A DNA stretch of 64,000 bases, taken from the NCBI RefSeq assembly GCF_019355055.1, contig NZ_CP048411.1, positions 3,189,501 to 3,253,500 on the forward strand, in the 5' to 3' direction. A model generated the notes under the pieces. It worked only from the letters and a program-made list of their open reading frames with translations. It was not told where the DNA came from and made no database searches. Numbering within the stretch: position 1 is the stretch's first letter; every line of letters begins with the position of its first letter. The DNA is from Pseudomonas sp. MTM4 (GTDB taxonomy: Bacteria; Pseudomonadota; Gammaproteobacteria; Pseudomonadales; Pseudomonadaceae). Shown piece by piece: positions 36,187-44,566 of the stretch. Position numbers and translations under genes: made by a program.

Positions 36187-37494
36187 ATGGCTATAGATTC
36201 TGATTACGTACAGCAGATGTCGACGCAGTTGGCGACCTACGAAGTTCAGTCTTCGCTGGATCGGCTGAACCGCAACGAATCAAACTACAAGGCCCAGCGC
36301 GATGCGCTGAGCTCGCTGCGTAGCTCGTTGACGACCTTCAAGTCGGCCATCACCAAGCTCAATAGCAGCACTTCGAGCATGCTGACCAATAAAGCGACCT
36401 TTAGCCAGGACGGTTATGCCAGCGCTACGGTTGGCACCACCGCGCAGGCTGGCAGTTACGACTTTTTCGTCAAGCAGTTAGCCAGCAAGGATCAGATCGC
36501 ATTGCAGGGCCTGACTGACTCCAGCTTAGCGGGCGGCGGTACGCTCACCATCGGCCAGGGCGGTGTGGATTCGTTCGATGTCGATATGACCGGCATCACC
36601 ACCCTTGACGGCCTCGCCAGCGCGATCAATGACGCGGTCGATAACAGCGGCGTTCGGGCCACCCTGGTACGCAGCGACGGCGCGGTCAATCTGGTCCTGA
36701 CCACTGAGGAAACCGGAGCCGCACAGAGCATCAGCCTGAGCGCCTCAGGCAACTCGGCGGTCGAAGCCGCAATTGCCAGCCCGACTCGTCTGTCCACCGC
36801 AGCGGACGCCGAGGTATATCTCGGTCGGGATGCCTCGGGGATCAAGCTGACCAATGCCAGCAATACCTTCGAGAACGTCATCGAAGGCGTCAGCATGACC
36901 TTCACCAAGGCGCATGCCACCGGTGAATCACCGCTAACCCTTGATATCGCGCAAGACAAGGAAGGCACCCAGGCCAAGGCTCAGAGTTTCATCGATGCAT
37001 TTAATACGCTGATGGGCAGCTTCGACTCGCTGACCGCCAGCGGCAGCGAAAGTGCGGCACGCGGCGTCCTGGCCGGCGATTCCAGCATCCGTTCCATCGA
37101 AAGCCGCCTCAATGGCCTGCTGCGTACCGATTTCGGTGGCACCAGTCTGATCAATTTCGGTATCAGCGCCGATCGCAACGGCAAGCTGACCATCGACGCC
37201 AAGCGCTTCGAAGCTGCCGTCGCCAACGATCCGGAAGGCTTCGAGGCGCTGTTCACCGGCAAGGACAACCTGCTCGAGAGCATCGACAAGACCGTCGCCA
37301 GCTATACCAGCAGCACCAACGGCATGCTGAAGAACCGTATGGACACGCTGGACATGAGCCTGCGCCGTATCGACGAGCAGTTCGAGAACCTCCAGCAGCA
37401 GTACGACACCCACTACAGCCGCTACCTCAAGCAATTCACTTCCATGATGCAGACCATGCAGAGCATGGAGCAGACCTTCGGATTGTTCGGATGA
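36187..37494 (+). CDS. fliD: Lateral filament cap protein FliD (LafB)
   Basis: 435 residues from ATG GCT ATA, placed 6 bases after AGAGGGG. FliD_N block near residues 5-100 (LDRLNRNESNYKAQRDALSS, then FSQDGYASATVGTTAQAGSY) and FliD_C block (AQSFIDAFNTLMGSFDSL) with a C-terminal coiled coil are present. It caps the filament and directs flagellin folding. First gene of the late operon; the stop overlaps fliS by 4 bases. Confidence 0.94.
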   Translation: MAIDSDYVQQMSTQLATYEVQSSLDRLNRNESNYKAQRDALSSLRSSLTTFKSAITKLNSSTSSMLTNKATFSQDGYASATVGTTAQAGSYDFFVKQLASKDQIALQGLTDSSLAGGGTLTIGQGGVDSFDVDMTGITTLDGLASAINDAVDNSGVRATLVRSDGAVNLVLTTEETGAAQSISLSASGNSAVEAAIASPTRLSTAADAEVYLGRDASGIKLTNASNTFENVIEGVSMTFTKAHATGESPLTLDIAQDKEGTQAKAQSFIDAFNTLMGSFDSLTASGSESAARGVLAGDSSIRSIESRLNGLLRTDFGGTSLINFGISADRNGKLTIDAKRFEAAVANDPEGFEALFTGKDNLLESIDKTVASYTSSTNGMLKNRMDTLDMSLRRIDEQFENLQQQYDTHYSRYLKQFTSMMQTMQSMEQTFGLFG

Positions 37495-37889
37495 GCACCT
37501 ACCTCCAAAACGACAGTTACGACAGCTACCGCTCGGTAGACCTCGAAGCCCGTGCGGCCTCCGCTTCGCCTTATGAGCTGGTGCTGGTGCTGATGGATGG
37601 CCTACTCGATGAGTTGGCCCGCGCTCGCGGACATATCGAGCACAAGCGTTATCAGCAGAAGGGCATTTCTCTGGAGAAGTGCATGAACATCCTCAACGGC
37701 CTCAACGGCGCGCTCGACGAAGAGGGTGGCGGCGAAGTGGTTCAGGGGCTGGCGCGACTCTACGAATACTGCATCTATCGTCTTTCCGATGTCAGCGTGT
37801 CGCTGTCGCTGGAAGGGCTGGATGAAGTCATCAACCTGCTCGGCATTCTGCGTGAAGGCTGGGAGGGTGTCAGTGCCGCTCGTAAGTGA
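37491..37889 (+). CDS. fliS: Flagellin export chaperone FliS (LafC)
   Basis: 132 residues. N-terminus has the FliS signature YRSVDLEARAASASPYELVL and the helical bundle with GISLEKCMNILNGLNGAL. FliS prevents flagellin polymerising in the cytoplasm. Its start overlaps fliD by 4 bases. Confidence 0.93.
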   Translation: MSTYLQNDSYDSYRSVDLEARAASASPYELVLVLMDGLLDELARARGHIEHKRYQQKGISLEKCMNILNGLNGALDEEGGGEVVQGLARLYEYCIYRLSDVSVSLSLEGLDEVINLLGILREGWEGVSAARK

Positions 37890-38193
37890 TAGCGCGCGCC
37901 TGATGGAGCTGCACGATCAGCTGCAGCAGGCGTTGCAGGCCAGCGATTGGGGCGCCGTGGCGGTCGCCGATAAGGCCATCCGTCAGTGCCTCGAAGAGCT
38001 GGCCGGTCAGGAGCTCGACGAGCCGACCCACGCCGCCAAAAGCCAGCTCAAGCAGCTTCACGGCGAAGGTCTGCAAGCCTGCACCGACGAATGCGAACGG
38101 CTGCGCCTGCTGTTACTGAACCACCTGGAGTACGCCGAAGGGCGTGCGGCCTATCAGCGAATTGACATGTTCCAAGCCGGAGACAGGCGATGA
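37873..38193 (+). CDS. fliT: FliT-like flagellar chaperone (LafX/LafD position)
   Basis: 106 residues from a GTG placed 6 bases after GGGAGG inside the end of fliS; a later ATG (LMELHD) is an alternative. The sequence is helical and Leu/Glu/Gln-rich (MELHDQLQQALQASDWGAV), with size and position matching FliT, chaperone of FliD. Similarity is weak by eye, so identity relies on context. The stop overlaps fliK. Confidence 0.7.
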   Translation: MPLVSDSARLMELHDQLQQALQASDWGAVAVADKAIRQCLEELAGQELDEPTHAAKSQLKQLHGEGLQACTDECERLRLLLLNHLEYAEGRAAYQRIDMFQAGDRR

Positions 38194-39398
38194 TCCAGCC
38201 GATCTCAAATGCCCACCCTTCCGCTGCGCCAGCCGACGCCGGTGGTACTCCCGTTGCTGCTCGTGGCATTGCCGCAGGTCAGTCGGGTACAGGTTCCCAG
38301 GCAGTGCCGGGAATTGGCTTCGGCGCGCGTATGAGCCTGATCGCTGGCGAAAGCGGCTCACTGCCGAATGCAGCGCTTCCGGCAGGCGTGCTCTCAGGCA
38401 AGGCGTTTCCGGCTTCGCCGCAGGCCGCTTTATCGGCAGCCGAACTGAATGAACCGTTGTCCATGGGCACGAAGGCCGAACAGGGCGACGACGCACTACC
38501 CGAGCTCACGCCCGAGCAGTGGTTGCTGGGCATGATCGACCAGCAACAGACCGAGATTCAGGCGCGCGACTCTGCACGCCTGGGTGGCGTGACCGAAGAC
38601 CCGCTCTCCGATGCCTTGCCGACGTCATCGATAGCGGAACAGGCCGATGCGCTGCTTGCATGGTTGCCCGAGTCCCTGACGGGGCAGCAGGCGACGGCCC
38701 AGGCCGATCCCTTCGACGCGCTGGCCGGTCATAGCTGGCAACGCGCACCCGTCGATGCAGGTGCGATAGGCGCGCCTTTACCGCGTATGGCGGCGGAGCT
38801 GAATACCGGTTTGACGCAAGCGGCGACAACGCCGCAGCTCGCCGCCGACGTTCTGGCCGAGCCGGCACTGGAGCCGCTGCTGAGTGCCGCCGAGCCGGCG
38901 GAAGCGGGCGAGCCGCTGACGGCCACGGTTGAGCGCGGACAGGTGCCACAGCCTCAAGCCGTCGACCGCGCGCTGAAACTGCAAGCGCCAGAATCCAAGT
39001 GGGGCGAGCAGATGCTGCACGCCTTGCGCGAGAACGTCGATCTGCAGATCCAACAGAAGATTCAGAGCGCCACCATCCGCCTTGATCCGCCGGAGCTTGG
39101 CAGCATGGAAATCCTGCTCAGCCATGAATCGGGACGTTTGAACGTTCAGCTGTCTGCCGCGAATGCCGATGTGGCTCGTCTGCTGCAACAGACCAGCGAT
39201 CGCCTGCGCCAGGAGCTGGTCGGCCAGCACTTCGTTCAGGTCAATGTGCAGGTGGGAGCCGACAGTGGTGGCCAGCAGGGTCAACAGCGCCAGCGTACGG
39301 CACTGACCGGTGAGGAGCTTCCGCAGGCGGCCCGACCGCATGAACAGGAGCAGAGCCGGCAGAGCGGCCGGCCCCGAGATGTATTGATCACGGTTTGA
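38190..39398 (+). CDS. fliK: Hook-length control protein FliK (LafE)
   Basis: 402 residues. Long, low-complexity Ala/Pro/Gln-rich N-terminal ruler region, then the compact C-terminal domain (IRLDPPELGSMEILLSHESG, QLSAANADVARLL, VQVNVQV) that triggers the FlhB switch. Gln-rich tail. Coupled to fliT by an ATGA overlap and followed 37 bp later by fliL. Confidence 0.9.
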   Translation: MIQPISNAHPSAAPADAGGTPVAARGIAAGQSGTGSQAVPGIGFGARMSLIAGESGSLPNAALPAGVLSGKAFPASPQAALSAAELNEPLSMGTKAEQGDDALPELTPEQWLLGMIDQQQTEIQARDSARLGGVTEDPLSDALPTSSIAEQADALLAWLPESLTGQQATAQADPFDALAGHSWQRAPVDAGAIGAPLPRMAAELNTGLTQAATTPQLAADVLAEPALEPLLSAAEPAEAGEPLTATVERGQVPQPQAVDRALKLQAPESKWGEQMLHALRENVDLQIQQKIQSATIRLDPPELGSMEILLSHESGRLNVQLSAANADVARLLQQTSDRLRQELVGQHFVQVNVQVGADSGGQQGQQRQRTALTGEELPQAARPHEQEQSRQSGRPRDVLITV

Positions 39399-39435
39399 CC
39401 CGATTCAACCTAATTAGCCAATTTGTGAGTGTGTT

Positions 39436-39897
39436 ATGTCGACGCCCCGTCTCGTCCTTCTGATGCTGCTGATCAACGTGCTGACCGTTGCCGGTGGTGT
39501 CGGTGTCAGTTATTGGCTGCTCAAGCCCGGCATGGAAGGTGCCGTTTCCGAGGAGGTCGTAGCAGACGAGCCGGCTGAGCCCTCGGAATACGAGTTCTTC
39601 CCGGTGGAGAAAGTCATCGTCAGCGTGCGTGGTGACGGTCGTGAGCATTACTTCGTGCTGGATCTCGCGTTGCAGGCGGATGCCTCCGAAGAACCACCGA
39701 AGTTCGAGCAGGCCGAACCGCTGGTGCGTAATTCGGTGGTGGGTTACCTGTCGTCGCTGCCGTTCGAAGAACTGCGTGGCCTGAAGATCAGTGATCTGCA
39801 GGATCGTCTTGAAACTGTCCTGTTCGCCGATTTTGCCTCCAAGAACGCAGCCGTGCCGTTCAAGCACGTGCTAGTCAACAAGTTGATCGTGCAATAA
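39436..39897 (+). CDS. fliL: Stator-associated basal body protein FliL (LafF)
   Basis: 153 residues. One N-terminal transmembrane helix (VLLMLLINVLTVAGGVGVSY) and a periplasmic stomatin-like domain ending in the conserved LKISDLQDRLETVLFADF region. FliL rings stabilise the stators and are important for swarming motility in several species. Confidence 0.9.
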   Translation: MSTPRLVLLMLLINVLTVAGGVGVSYWLLKPGMEGAVSEEVVADEPAEPSEYEFFPVEKVIVSVRGDGREHYFVLDLALQADASEEPPKFEQAEPLVRNSVVGYLSSLPFEELRGLKISDLQDRLETVLFADFASKNAAVPFKHVLVNKLIVQ

Positions 39898-39907
39898 AGG
39901 CCACGCC

Positions 39908-40642
39908 ATGAGCGCCACTTGCCCCATCAACTATTACGGCGCCACGCCGGCCAGCCCATCGGTGTTCGCTCCGGCGGTCGAGCAGCGCTGGCTGATGCAG
40001 TATCTGCCATTGGTCAAGCGCATCGTCAGGCAGCTATCGCTGCAGGCCAACCAAGTGCTCGACCGCGAAGATATGGAGCAGATCGGCATGATGGGCCTGC
40101 TCGAAGGGCTGCGCCGCTACGGTGAGCCGGACGAGCAGTTCGGCAAGTTCGCCGCGTTGCGTGTCCGTGGCGCGATTCTCGATGAGCTGCGCCGTCAGGA
40201 TTGGCGCCCGCGCCAGGTCCGTCAGCAGGCGCACAAGGTGCGTGACGCGATTCGCGACCTGTCGCGCCAGCTGGGCCACGAGCCCAGCGACGAGGAAATC
40301 AAGGCGTATACCGGCCTGGCCGACAAGGAATACCAGGACTTCCTCTGGGCCGATTCTTCGGAGGCCATCGAGAGCCTTGATGAACTGCTGCAGAGCGGTC
40401 ACGAGCATTTTCCCGACGCCACTGAGTTGTTCGAGGAGCGCCTGATCAAGGAGCGTGTTCTAGAGCAGGCGCTGGCGCGGCTGGACGAGCGTGAGCGGCT
40501 GGTGCTGACGCTCTATTACCAGCACGAACTGAGCCTGAAGGAAATCGCCCTGGTGCTGGAAGTCAGCGATGCCCGGGTTTGTCAGCTGAGCAAACAGGCG
40601 ATCGGCAAGGCCAGTCGCTTTCTAACCGAGAGAAGTCAGTAG
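39908..40642 (+). CDS. fliA: Flagellar sigma factor 28, FliA (LafS)
   Basis: 244 residues. Sigma region 2 (LPLVKRIVRQLSLQANQVLD, RYGEPDEQFGKFAALRVRGA with the ILDELRR motif) and region 4 (LVLTLYYQHELSLKEIALVL, then SDARVCQLSKQAI). It directs late gene transcription, including flagellins, once FlgM is exported. Placed 10 bp after fliL and 2 bp before motA, as in other lateral systems. Confidence 0.94.
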   Translation: MSATCPINYYGATPASPSVFAPAVEQRWLMQYLPLVKRIVRQLSLQANQVLDREDMEQIGMMGLLEGLRRYGEPDEQFGKFAALRVRGAILDELRRQDWRPRQVRQQAHKVRDAIRDLSRQLGHEPSDEEIKAYTGLADKEYQDFLWADSSEAIESLDELLQSGHEHFPDATELFEERLIKERVLEQALARLDERERLVLTLYYQHELSLKEIALVLEVSDARVCQLSKQAIGKASRFLTERSQ

Positions 40643-40644
40643 TC

Positions 40645-41517
40645 ATGCAGAAAGTATTAGGTGCCTTGATCATCATCGGTTGTGTGCTGGGTGGTTATGC
40701 CATGGCCAACGGGGACATGCGCGTGCTCTGGCAGCCAGCAGAAGTGGTCATCATCCTCGGCGCCGCGCTGGGCAGCTTGGTGGTGGGCAACCCGAAGGAG
40801 GTGCTGATCGAGATGCTGCACCAGATCAAGGATGTCTTTGCCTACAAACGTCGTGGCGAGGAGTTTCAGCGCCAGTTGCTGATGCTGCTCTACGAACTGC
40901 TGGAAATGGTCGACGTCGGCGGCCTCAAGGTGCTCGATTCGCATATCGAGGAGCCGGAAGAGAGCGACCTGTTCGTTCGCTATCCATTGATCCTGCAGGA
41001 AAAGAACCTGATGGCCTTCATCGCCGATAACTTCCGGTTGATGGCCATGGGGAAAATCAGCGCCCACGAATTGGAAGGATTCCTCGAGCAGGAACTGGAG
41101 GCCATGGAGCACGCGCTGCTGCAGCCGGCTCGCTCGCTGCACAAGATCGGCGAGGCCATGCCCGGCTTCGGCATTCTTGCGGCGATCATGGGCATCATCA
41201 TCACCATGGGCAGCATCGGCGGCAGCGTGGCGGAAATCGGTGCTCACGTGGCGGCGGCCCTGGTGGGTACCTTCCTCGGCATCTTCTTCTGCTATTGCCT
41301 GATGGACCCGCTGTCCAACGCGATGAGCCAACGCATCAAGACCGAGCTCTCTGCGCTGGAATGCGTGCGCACCACGCTGGTTGCCCACGTTGCCGGTAAG
41401 CCCACCCTGCTGGCGGTGGACGCCGGACGCAAGCTGATCGAGCAGGACGTCAAGCCCGCCTTCCGCCAGCTGGAAAACTGGGTCACCCAGTATGAGGAAG
41501 AAAGGGACGCCGCATGA
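40645..41517 (+). CDS. motA: Lateral flagellar stator subunit MotA (LafT)
   Basis: 290 residues from the ATG of MQKVLGALI; an upstream frame extension overlaps fliA. Four transmembrane helices, a cytoplasmic loop with the torque residues in the LMLLYELLEM and FIADNFRLMAMGK regions, and the conserved PGFGILAAIMGIIITMGSI block. It forms the ion channel with MotB. The long loop type resembles proton MotA of E. coli more than PomA. Confidence 0.93.
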   Translation: MQKVLGALIIIGCVLGGYAMANGDMRVLWQPAEVVIILGAALGSLVVGNPKEVLIEMLHQIKDVFAYKRRGEEFQRQLLMLLYELLEMVDVGGLKVLDSHIEEPEESDLFVRYPLILQEKNLMAFIADNFRLMAMGKISAHELEGFLEQELEAMEHALLQPARSLHKIGEAMPGFGILAAIMGIIITMGSIGGSVAEIGAHVAAALVGTFLGIFFCYCLMDPLSNAMSQRIKTELSALECVRTTLVAHVAGKPTLLAVDAGRKLIEQDVKPAFRQLENWVTQYEEERDAA

Positions 41518-42425
41518 GAAGCCGGGACAAGGGCAAGGGCGGCGGCGAGCACGAGATCATCATCAAGCGCCGCAGTAAGAAGGGCCACGGCGACGAGCAC
41601 GGTGGTGCCTGGAAGGTGGCCTTTGCCGACTTCACCCTGGCGATGATGGCGCTGTTCATGGTGCTCTGGATCATCCAGCCGCAGATGGAAAAAACCAACC
41701 CCTCGTATGGGGAGATGGAAAGTAACCCGCTGATCGATGGCGGCGCCGGGATTTTCGATGGCACCAGCACCTCGCCGCTGGAACTCGATGGCGTGCCGGT
41801 GCGCCCGCCGCAGACTGAAGAGGCGGACAGTCGCGCGTCGAAAAGCGAACAGGACGGCAGCCGCAACTATGGCTCGACCGAAGAGCTGAAAAAGCTCGCC
41901 GAATTGATGCGTGAAGTCGCCAGCGAAGTCGATGCCCTGGCCAATCTCGAAGTGGACGTGGTCCCGCAGGGGCTGCGCATACTGATCAAGGACGACCAGC
42001 AGCGCTTCATGTTCCAGCGCGGCAGTGCCACGCTGAATCCTCATTTTCAGAAGCTGCTGGGTGTGCTCGCTGGTGTGCTGGCCAAGGTCGATAACAAGCT
42101 GATCATCAGCGGCCATACCGATGCCACGCCGTATCGGCAGAAGAACGGCTACAACAACTGGAATCTTTCCGGCGATCGTGCCCTGCGTGCTCGCCGTGCG
42201 CTGGTCGATGCCGGCCTGGCCGAGCGCTCGGTATTACAAGTGACCGCACAGGCCGACATCATGCCGTTGCGCCCTGAAGATCCGCAGAATGGTGCCAACC
42301 GTCGGGTCGAAATCCTGCTGCTGACCGCCTCGGCCGAAGCGCTGTACAAGGAGCTGTTCGGCGACAGTTACGGGCGGGTGCGGTTCTCCCAGAGTGGGGC
42401 GAGCTACAGTGGTGCGGGTTCCTGA
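41514..42425 (+). CDS. motB: Lateral flagellar stator subunit MotB (LafU)
   Basis: 303 residues. Basic N-terminus (IIIKRRSKKG), a single transmembrane helix with the ion-binding Asp in AFADFTLAMMALFMVLW, and a C-terminal OmpA-like peptidoglycan-binding domain (ISGHTDATPY, then RALRARRALVDAG). It anchors the stator to the wall. ATGA overlap with motA; last gene of the late operon. Confidence 0.94.
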   Translation: MRSRDKGKGGGEHEIIIKRRSKKGHGDEHGGAWKVAFADFTLAMMALFMVLWIIQPQMEKTNPSYGEMESNPLIDGGAGIFDGTSTSPLELDGVPVRPPQTEEADSRASKSEQDGSRNYGSTEELKKLAELMREVASEVDALANLEVDVVPQGLRILIKDDQQRFMFQRGSATLNPHFQKLLGVLAGVLAKVDNKLIISGHTDATPYRQKNGYNNWNLSGDRALRARRALVDAGLAERSVLQVTAQADIMPLRPEDPQNGANRRVEILLLTASAEALYKELFGDSYGRVRFSQSGASYSGAGS

Positions 42426-42865
42426 CGCCGGACGTGCACACCAGCCTGACGCACCATCGTGAAAACACTGCGACACCCTCCTGACGCCCGCGAGACGATC
42501 ACTAGCGTCGAGCCAGCCCGCCGAACAGCTTCCTTTTGCCTTCCCGGTGAGCGTTGGCGGCAACGAGGCCAGACGGCGCGGTAGCACGCTGACCGCCGCC
42601 GACCAAACCCGGCGCCCTCCTGAAAAGACTGCGGCATCCCCTAGCGTCTGCCAGCGAACAGCGACGTGGAGCTACTCTCCAGACAGCCCCTTCCCTGCAG
42701 GGAGAGAGTCGGGGTGAGGGGTAGAGGGGCCAGGCGCGAGATTAGGGTGCAAAGGTCCGCCGATGAGTTGTCAGCCGACCTGATAGCGTGTGGACAGTGA
42801 TTTAGCGCAGCGCTCCAAGCGAGCGTTTCGCGATGGAGCGCCACGCGCCGAGCGCGGAACTGCTT
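42426..42865 (+). other. 440-bp non-coding interval after motB
   Basis: No gene is supported. It contains two diverged direct copies of a 33-base word, GTGAAAACACTGCGACACCC at about 42460 and CTGAAAAGACTGCGGCATCC at about 42621, each followed by a C..GACGC/GCGTC-like tail. A fragment of the GGGGTGAGGGG repeat family lies at 42693-42726. It is the convergence point of the late operon and the regulator pair. Confidence 0.5.
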
Positions 42866-43348
42866 TCAACCGCGATGCGGGTGATCGTCGGCGCAATAGA
42901 CCTGCTGGGTCTCGACGCCGTACAGGCAGGCACCGACCTGCTCGAGGGTAATCCGTGCGCCCTTGTGTGCGCCGTAGAAGAGATTGAACAGCAGTTCGTC
43001 GTCCATCTGGTCCTGGGGGCCGAGCCCATGAACCTGGCCCTCTTCCACCACCAGCGATGCACGCCCGAGCAGGTCCGTCTCCAGCCGACCCGAAGCCTCG
43101 ACGATGGCCGGTGCGTTTCGGGTCATCGAGTAAAAGCGGCCCTTGTTGAAGACCAGGCTCTGACTGACTTTCACGCTTGTGCCGTCGCTCAGCAATACCT
43201 GACCGCTGGAGCTGTACTGACCATCGAGTTTCGAGGACATGTTTCCTGTCGTGCCCATTGCCACAAAAGCCCAGAGCAACAATGCCGATGGCACCATTAC
43301 CTGAAGCATGCGCTTGCCGACTGCGCCGGTTTCGTTCTGGCTGTTCAT
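42866..43348 (-). CDS. Membrane-anchored periplasmic partner of the ToxR-like regulator (unrecognised)
   Basis: 160 residues from the ATG of MNSQNETGAVGKRM, whose ATGA overlaps the stop of the upstream regulator. One transmembrane helix at about 15-33 (MVPSALLLWAFVAMG) and a predicted periplasmic domain of about 125 residues with no family I recognise. Two cysteines close to the C-terminus (VGACLYGVETQQVYCADD) could form a disulphide. Position, topology and coupling recall ToxS, the effector partner of ToxR, but no sequence similarity can be claimed by eye. Confidence 0.6.
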   Translation of the reverse strand: MNSQNETGAVGKRMLQVMVPSALLLWAFVAMGTTGNMSSKLDGQYSSSGQVLLSDGTSVKVSQSLVFNKGRFYSMTRNAPAIVEASGRLETDLLGRASLVVEEGQVHGLGPQDQMDDELLFNLFYGAHKGARITLEQVGACLYGVETQQVYCADDHPHRG

Positions 43349-44226
43349 TGCAGGCACCCTTGTAGATGGTCACTGGGGATCGTCTGGATCTGGCTTTTGT
43401 GAACCTTTAGCCAATTGACCCGACCGTCGCCTTGCAGGCAACGGATCTCATAAAACCCAGGGGACATATTGACGATCAGCCGAGCCGGCTCGGCATTCAT
43501 GTCGCTCATGGTATCGACCAGCATGCGCGTTTCCTTAATCAGCGAATCAAGCAGGTGCTGGTTTTTTTCGACGTAAAGTACCTCCAGATCGTCGACGGCC
43601 AATGTCTGCGTGAGGGAGGGAGTCGATGTGCTGGCCAGACGAAAGCCAAGGGTTGCCAGCCCCAACAAGACCATCATTCCCGTACCGGCGAGCGCGGCGG
43701 TCTGCCACGAGCGGTAGCGCCGGATCGTTCTGGCCGAGCCTGGTATCACTGCCTCATGAGGTGCCACTAGCAGCTGCGTCAGCACAGCAGCTGGCTCTTC
43801 GGGAGCTGTAGGAACAGACGTAGTGGCGGAATTAGCTGGCGAAGCCGGTTGTTCGACAATCAGATGCTGCGGGTTGAACAGGTAGCCTCGCCGCGGCAAC
43901 GTCTGGATGACCTGGTTACGGCCGTCGAACAACGCCTGGCGCAGGGTGTAGATCTGCTGATTCAGACTGCCCTGACTGACGACCCGCCCCTCCCAGGCGT
44001 AATTCAACAGCTCCTCGCGAGAAACGACCTCGCCGGGCGAGTGCAGCAAACGCTCCAGCACGCGGCTACCAGAGAAACCGAGGTCTAGTGTTTCCTCATA
44101 TTCGTCATGGTTCAGCACGAGTTGGTAGAGCGCACGATCGAAACGAGCCGAACAACCGTCTCGACCGGTTTTCAACAGCGGGCAGATGATGGCATCGGTG
44201 GCCGTAAGGGACAGAGATGAAGTCAT
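43345..44226 (-). CDS. ToxR/CadC-like membrane-anchored winged-helix regulator (LafZ position)
   Basis: 293 residues from the ATG of MTSSLSLTATDAI, with AGG 7 bases upstream. The N-terminal OmpR-type winged helix has the ToxR/CadC pattern SRVLERLLHSPGEVVSREEL, NQQIYTLRQALFDG and IQTLPRRGYLFN. A proline-rich linker, a single transmembrane helix at about 176-198 (AALAGTGMMVLLGLATLGF) and a periplasmic domain of about 95 residues follow, with two cysteines near its end. Flag-2 loci carry a transmembrane regulator (LafZ) beside the flagellin gene. Here it lies between motB and the flagellins and is coupled to a small membrane protein. Confidence 0.82.
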   Translation of the reverse strand: MTSSLSLTATDAIICPLLKTGRDGCSARFDRALYQLVLNHDEYEETLDLGFSGSRVLERLLHSPGEVVSREELLNYAWEGRVVSQGSLNQQIYTLRQALFDGRNQVIQTLPRRGYLFNPQHLIVEQPASPANSATTSVPTAPEEPAAVLTQLLVAPHEAVIPGSARTIRRYRSWQTAALAGTGMMVLLGLATLGFRLASTSTPSLTQTLAVDDLEVLYVEKNQHLLDSLIKETRMLVDTMSDMNAEPARLIVNMSPGFYEIRCLQGDGRVNWLKVHKSQIQTIPSDHLQGCLQ

Positions 44227-44566
44227 GAGCGCCTGATATGAAGGGAAAGTTTCCGGTGTGACAGGGTTGGCAAACCGGGCGGCGGCATATTGGCGCCGTT
44301 TTTTTGATACTACAAGCCGGTTGTTACACGAAATGCCGAACGGGCATCGGAGCGAGAAAGAAACGAAATCGTGAGCGCGGGGCAGATGTGCCGTGCGAAG
44401 CGGCAAGTTCGCCGCATAACAGGGCATATCTTGTGTTTGAGTCGTCACGCTAGACGGACTGCCGCTGGTCGGGTGACAACGATTCTCACGTTCGGAAATA
44501 AAAAAGCCCCGAAACAATCGGGGCTTTTCGAAGCCGGTCGTTGCGACCAGCGCTGTTGCGTACCGC
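44227..44566. other. 340-bp interval between first flagellin and regulator genes
   Basis: Holds the flagellin terminator (44504-44526). Nearer the regulator there is a CGGCG/CGCCG hairpin followed by seven T on the plus strand (44280-44305), facing away from any annotated plus gene. The regulator promoter must be in this interval, but no clear -35/-10 pair is visible. Confidence 0.45.
44504..44528 (-). terminator. Intrinsic terminator after the first flagellin gene
   Basis: An AAGCCCCGA/TCGGGGCTT stem with a short loop; reading the minus strand it is followed by TTTTTTATT. It lies about 40 bases after the flagellin stop and should stop the flagellin transcript before the regulator promoter region. 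Confidence 0.85.

Noticed and set aside
44280-44305. Hairpin plus seven T on the plus strand upstream of the ToxR-like regulator
   Set aside because: Looks like a terminator, but no plus-strand transcript is expected here; the 5-bp stem is weak. Kept only as a note in the interval entry.
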